Source of the DNA: Nostoc sp. NMS7
Lineage (GTDB): Bacteria > Cyanobacteriota > Cyanobacteriia > Cyanobacteriales > Nostocaceae
DNA: 36,473 bases
Assembly: GCF_017115085.1 (NCBI RefSeq)
Contig: NZ_JABXKJ010000069.1
Span: 1-36,473, forward strand
Reading direction: 5' to 3'
Shown: positions 33,123 to 36,473 of the stretch, piece by piece
How positions within the stretch are numbered: the stretch's first letter is position 1
Layout: each line of letters starts with the position of its first letter
The notes under the pieces: model-generated
Database searches by the model: none
Told to the model about the DNA's origin: nothing
Seen by the model: the letters and a program-made list of their open reading frames with translations, nothing else
Position numbers and translations under genes: made by a program

Positions 33123-33492
33123 TTAAATTGAGGAAGGAGGAATGGGATTACCCGCTGATTCTTGGATGATCATGGTGAGTGACTCGGAGTCTTGGCGGCT
33201 TCCGTCGAGTCTCAACTCCCGAACCCGAAGGGTAAACCTCGAAACAAAAATCAATAACTGCCTTGGGAAGCAGGGCAGCTGCCTGGGTTCTTCATAAAGT
33301 GAGGATAAAGCTGGCAACAGTAGAGAGGGAGAGTAAGACCATCACCGGATTTGGTTTCGGACACTCATTGATGAGTGTGCCTAACGTGGCATCTGCCTAT
33401 GAGACAGGAAGCCCTCGCTGTATTTGGTACTCTGAATCAGCTGTGGGTACTTCACACTTATTAACTTTAATTAAGAACATGGAGGCTTTAGA
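33123..33492 (+). promoter_or_regulatory. Long, hairpin-rich leader region before cpcG
   Basis: The 714-bp gap before cpcG has no convincing gene. Its second half has several small perfect hairpins: GACTC/GAGTC (33181-33191), ACCC/GGGT (33223-33233) and the palindrome GGCAGCTGCC (33274-33283). GGAGG at 33481-33485 lies 7 nt before the cpcG GTG. It may be a structured 5' leader controlling linker synthesis; this is a guess from position. Confidence 0.35.
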
Positions 33493-34260
33493 GTGGCAAT
33501 TCCTCTGTTAGAATATGACCCTTCAAGTCAAAACCAGCGTGTAGCTGCGTATGAAGTACCGGGTGATGAACAGCCTAGGATTTTTAATACAGACAATATA
33601 CTGTCCCCGTCAGATTTAGGTGATCTGATCGAAGCAGCATATCGTCAAATTTTCTTTTATGCCTTTGCTGCCGATCGTGAAATAAACCTAGAGTCCCAAC
33701 TCCGTAATGGACAAATTACAGTGCGGGACTTTATTCGGGGGTTGCTGCTTTCCAATACCTTTAAGAAAAGCTTCTACGATCTCAACAATAATTATCGCTT
33801 TGTTGAGCAAGTAATCCAGCGCGTTTTAGGACGCGACCCATACAACGAGCGGGAAAAAATCGCTTGGTCAATTGTAGTTGCTACTAAGGGTATTGTCGGC
33901 TTGGTTGATCAAGTACTCAACACTGAAGAGTACCTGAGCAATTTTGGATACTCCATAGTGCCTTATCAACGCCGTCGGATACTGCCATCCCAATCTGCGG
34001 GTGAGTTGCCATTCAACATCAAATCTCCGCGATACGAAGATTACCACCGTGCCAAACTGGGTTTCCCCCAAATCATTTGGCAGGTAGAAGTACGCAGATT
34101 CCTCCCACAAGAGCAAAAGCCCAAGGCTGGCGATCCGTCTCTATTCTTGTCTATGGCACAAAGTATCAATGCAACTGGCAATGCCCCACAAAGGATCTCG
34201 TCTTTCAACATCGATATCGAAAAGTCTGTACCTTATCGGCAACTGGCAGGAATTAAATAA
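33493..34260 (+). CDS. cpcG: Phycobilisome rod-core linker polypeptide CpcG
   Basis: A 255-residue linker joining phycocyanin rods to the allophycocyanin core. It starts at GTG with a strong GGAGG site. [20 protein letters not shown] is the family N-terminus; the PBS linker domain spans about 20-180 ([75 protein letters not shown]). The C-terminal 70 residues are the specific core-binding part. Length matches CpcG1-like linkers rather than the membrane-anchored CpcL type, since no C-terminal transmembrane helix is seen. The neighbouring bilin lyase also serves phycobilisomes. Confidence 0.95.
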   Translation: MAIPLLEYDPSSQNQRVAAYEVPGDEQPRIFNTDNILSPSDLGDLIEAAYRQIFFYAFAADREINLESQLRNGQITVRDFIRGLLLSNTFKKSFYDLNNNYRFVEQVIQRVLGRDPYNEREKIAWSIVVATKGIVGLVDQVLNTEEYLSNFGYSIVPYQRRRILPSQSAGELPFNIKSPRYEDYHRAKLGFPQIIWQVEVRRFLPQEQKPKAGDPSLFLSMAQSINATGNAPQRISSFNIDIEKSVPYRQLAGIK

Positions 34261-34306
34261 CGATTTTTGGTCGGCGGCTGGCTAGTACATCCCTTTGATG
34301 ATTTTA

Positions 34307-34392
34307 TAGCGTGCATGAGTCCTGGGTTATGTAGGAGTTTCATTTAGGTAGAACTAGTGAAACAGACTCTATCCCATGTCTGATGCACGCTA
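34307..34392 (+). terminator. Long hairpin structure downstream of cpcG
   Basis: TAGCGTGCAT (34307-34316) and ATGCACGCTA (34383-34392) are perfect complements closing an 86-nt structure. Inside, GAGTTTCA pairs with TGAAAC-AGA-CTC, and a further CTGGG/CCCA pairing is possible. No U tract follows, so it may protect or process the cpcG mRNA end rather than terminate. The 344-bp gap 34261-34604 has no gene. Confidence 0.55.
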
Positions 34393-34604
34393 GTTGTTAA
34401 CGGGCATTGGGCATGGTTTTTTTCTCAATTGCTAAGGAACGTAGATTAAATAAAATGGAAAACTTTATCCTATCTCTAGCTTCCCTCTCCAATATATCGG
34501 AGAGGGATTGAGGGTGAGGTAAACCAGGGGCATAAATTGTATGTTATTTAATTCTTATTCCTAAATGTCTGTGAAATGGTGATGGTTTCAGGCGTGGGAT
34601 GATC

Positions 34605-35642
34605 TTAAAGTGTAGTTCGTCTTTTTAACATCTCCACAAGTTTTGTAAAGTGGGCGGGGGGAGTAGCTGTCACCTCAATCAACTCCCCAGATAGGGGATG
34701 CTGCAATTTGAGCCGCCAAGCGTGCAGTGCTTGACCGGGCAAATTTACCCCCACTGAATGACCAGAACTATAAACTCGGTCGCCGACAATTGGATGACCG
34801 ATTTTGGCGCTGTGGACGCGAATTTGATGGGTGCGTCCAGTTTCTAATTGAAAGTGAATTAAGGTGAAGTTACCAAGGCGTTCTAGTACTTGCCAATGAG
34901 TGACGGCGACTCGTCCGCCTTGTTCAACGGGTATAATCGCCATTTTCTTGCGGTCTTGGGGATGGCGACCAATGGGCAAATCTATGGTACCAGTTTCAGT
35001 TTTTGGCGCACCGTAAACCACGCCTAAGTATTCTCGCCGTGCAGTTTTTGCTTTGAGTTGGGCTTGTAGGTGATGATGGGCAATATCTGTTTTAGCGATC
35101 GCGATCGCCCCCGTTGTATCCTTATCCAATCGATGGACGATTCCCGGACGCTGAACTCCCCCAATTCCTGGTAAATTGGGACAGTGAGCCAACAGAGCAT
35201 TTACCAAAGTGCCATCTGGATGACCGGGCGCTGGATGGACAACTAAGCCTGCGGGTTTGTTGAGAATGAGTAACTGGTCATCTTCGTAGAGGATATCTAA
35301 GGGAATATCTTCTGCAAGCAGTTCTAAGGGTTGGACTTCTGGTATTTTAAGAGTGATGCGATCGCCTACCTTGACATTGATCTTCTTAGATGTGCAAACT
35401 TTTTCGTTAAGTTGGACGTTACCCTGTTCGATTAACTGTTGGATGCGAGAACGGGATAAATCTGGTAATTCTTGGGAAAGGTAACGGTCAAGGCGATCGC
35501 ATGAAGTGTTGACGCAGTGTATCATACTCCCAAGGGGAAGCAAACTAGGTATAGCATCCTCTATATGAGAAGACAAGCGTTCGCCCTTGGTGTTGGCGAA
35601 GCCATCGCTATTTTCTGGGATTTGTAAATTAAATTTGGTCAC
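34605..35642 (-). CDS. rluD: RluA/RluD-type pseudouridine synthase
   Basis: A 345-residue enzyme from GTG 35642. An S4 RNA-binding domain (about 48-95, RLDRYLSQELPDLSRSRIQQ) precedes the catalytic domain with HRLDKDTTGAI (170-180), whose Asp173 is the active aspartate, and GRTHQIRVH near the end. It isomerises uridines in 23S rRNA or tRNA; the exact site is not certain. The start is doubtful. ATG 35525 (MIHCVNTSCDRLDRYL) would give the usual length, and the extra 39 residues include dispersed-repeat DNA (GCGTTCGCCCTTGG). The upstream GTG overlaps the stop of a small reading frame as GTGA, which would fit coupling. Confidence 0.92.
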   Translation of the reverse strand: MTKFNLQIPENSDGFANTKGERLSSHIEDAIPSLLPLGSMIHCVNTSCDRLDRYLSQELPDLSRSRIQQLIEQGNVQLNEKVCTSKKINVKVGDRITLKIPEVQPLELLAEDIPLDILYEDDQLLILNKPAGLVVHPAPGHPDGTLVNALLAHCPNLPGIGGVQRPGIVHRLDKDTTGAIAIAKTDIAHHHLQAQLKAKTARREYLGVVYGAPKTETGTIDLPIGRHPQDRKKMAIIPVEQGGRVAVTHWQVLERLGNFTLIHFQLETGRTHQIRVHSAKIGHPIVGDRVYSSGHSVGVNLPGQALHAWRLKLQHPLSGELIEVTATPPAHFTKLVEMLKRRTTL

Positions 35643-35791
35643 AATTGCTCTAGATTAATTCCCCATTCTTTAATTAAACCCCACACCCTTAAAACCTCGC
35701 CCAGAGCGTTGCTTTCCCGCCCTGCAATAAATTGCGGGCTAATAGCTAAAGTGCGTTGAAACGCACTGAAATTAAAGAAATTAAGGTGCAT
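35639..35791 (-). CDS. Small reading frame of 50 codons, doubtful
   Basis: From ATG 35791 the minus strand reads MHLNFFNFSAFQRTLAISPQ, through FIAGRESNALGEVLRVWGLI, to KEWGINLEQL and a TGA overlapping the rluD GTG. The end resembles the tails of Uma2-type proteins, and the frame continues in phase after the stop of the Uma2 gene upstream. However, much of it consists of two hairpin repeats, so it is probably repeat DNA or a decayed gene tail rather than a working gene. Confidence 0.25.
   Translation of the reverse strand: MHLNFFNFSAFQRTLAISPQFIAGRESNALGEVLRVWGLIKEWGINLEQL
35719..35767. repeat. Pair of adjacent hairpin repeats
   Basis: GCCC-T-GCAAT/ATTGC-GGGC (35719-35739, one bulged T) is followed by the perfect AGTGCGTT/AACGCACT (35750-35767, 2-nt loop). 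Such double hairpins are typical of dispersed repeats in Nostoc-like genomes. Confidence 0.7.
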
Positions 35792-35833
35792 TGGGGCTGA
35801 TGGATTAGACTCCGGATCAATTCGCCAACAGTC

Positions 35834-36433
35834 TCATTCTATTCGCCCTAGTTGTTCTTTTACCGATTGTCGAAATGCTTTAAGTGCTGAACTCATTCCT
35901 GTGGTTCGCGCTATTTCCACAAATCGGGGAATAAGATCAGTGATCGAAAAACTAGGAAATGTGGGGCTGATGAGAGACTTCACATATTGCTCACCTTGCA
36001 GTAAGCTAATTTCTAGCTTTTTACTTTCATATCGCCAAATTTCAGGTACTCTCAAGGCTTCGTAGGCACTAATTTGGGTTTTAGAGGTGACATCAATTTC
36101 AATCGCCAAATCAGGAGGAGGGTCAACAGTTAGGTCGATCCTGTCTTTCCCAATCATTAGCTTATAGTTTTGAATATAAAAACAATCATCGGGTTCAATA
36201 CCTGCACTGATATCTTTTCGCTTAAAGGTAGTTGAACCTAAAGATTCCCAATTGAGATCGAGTTCATCTAACAAAGCTTTCACCAAGTCTCCGATGATTA
36301 CCTTAGATGGCTCATGTTCTGGTAATGGAGCCATAATTTCTAACGTTCCTTGGCTGTATGCGACTCGACTGCCGCGATGTTCCCCTAACTCCTTGAGAAT
36401 TGCTTCAAATACTTGCCAACTTTCAAGAAACAC
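35834..36433 (-). CDS. Uma2 family (DUF820) PD-(D/E)XK-fold protein, second copy
   Basis: A 199-residue Uma2-family protein, unlike the one at 8170-8745 in sequence. GEHRGSRVAYSQGTLEIMAPL is a family N-terminal signature, GIEPDDCFYI carries the acidic residue, and PPPDLAIEIDVTSK gives the ExD/K-type core (Asp, Glu, then Ser-Lys in place of the canonical ExK). Only a GTG at 36433 can start it, with an in-frame TAA four codons upstream; typical members have 15-20 more N-terminal residues, so it may have lost its true start. Uma2 function is unknown. Confidence 0.82.
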   Translation of the reverse strand: MFLESWQVFEAILKELGEHRGSRVAYSQGTLEIMAPLPEHEPSKVIIGDLVKALLDELDLNWESLGSTTFKRKDISAGIEPDDCFYIQNYKLMIGKDRIDLTVDPPPDLAIEIDVTSKTQISAYEALRVPEIWRYESKKLEISLLQGEQYVKSLISPTFPSFSITDLIPRFVEIARTTGMSSALKAFRQSVKEQLGRIE

Positions 36434-36473
36434 TTGACGTAAAGCTTATGTAGAAAGGGTTTGATAAAATTAA

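Noticed and set aside
33263..33511. 82-codon plus-strand frame overlapping the cpcG start
   Set aside because: It starts at TTG without a ribosome-binding site, overlaps cpcG in another frame and resembles no known protein.

Overview
The window is chromosomal DNA from a cyanobacterium, most likely a filamentous Nostoc-like member of the Nostocales. It carries genes for photosystem I (psaE), photosystem II assembly (psb28), the NDH-1 complex (ndhO) and the phycobilisome (cpcG and a CpcS/CpeS-type lyase). The octamer GCGATCGC (HIP1) is very frequent, and the gaps between genes are full of short tandem repeats and small dispersed palindromic repeats of the kind known from Nostoc and Anabaena. 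Most genes are housekeeping, short and separately transcribed, and several use GTG or TTG starts.

Layout. 0.1-4.4 kb, mostly minus strand: monothiol glutaredoxin with its BolA partner, a secreted helical protein, a PlsC acyltransferase, tadA, a dithiol glutaredoxin and a DUF981 membrane protein. 4.7-7.9 kb, plus strand: class II fructose/sedoheptulose bisphosphatase, hemA, and an ArsR-DUF2087 regulator with a perfect operator-like palindrome before its start codon. 7.9-11.1 kb, minus strand: debris of an Uma2 gene and of an ABC ATPase gene, an intact Uma2 gene, then an amino-acid ABC transporter ATPase and permease. 11.1-12.3 kb: a tandem repeat, a gene-poor stretch that folds strongly and may be a mobile-element relic, and a toxin-antitoxin pair. 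12.4-14.0 kb: pgi.

14.2-18.7 kb is the most accessory part. A ParD-type antitoxin is followed by a ParE toxin gene cut off after about 33 recognisable codons. The break coincides with the end of a compact minus-strand three-gene operon: a predicted winged-helix protein, a P-loop ATPase, and a protein joining a DUF1802-like domain to a PD-(D/E)XK nuclease. I could not match this trio to a named system. It is the best candidate here for an undescribed defence or genome-conflict module.

19-24.6 kb: a lipoprotein, a protein with four 20-residue repeats, ndhO, mutM, psaE, a PAP/fibrillin protein, a DUF3134 protein and mraY. 25-29.3 kb: two exported proteins of unknown function in tandem, then a diguanylate cyclase whose membrane domain resembles the ethylene-binding domain of ETR1. 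29.6-36.4 kb: moaB, psb28, the bilin lyase overlapping a predicted zinc metallopeptidase gene, cpcG, an RluA/RluD-type pseudouridine synthase and a second Uma2 gene. Two intergenic segments (11312-11372 and 31282-31425) fold into branched structures with several perfect helices and may be unrecognised structured RNAs. No rRNA gene, tRNA gene, CRISPR array or complete insertion sequence was seen.
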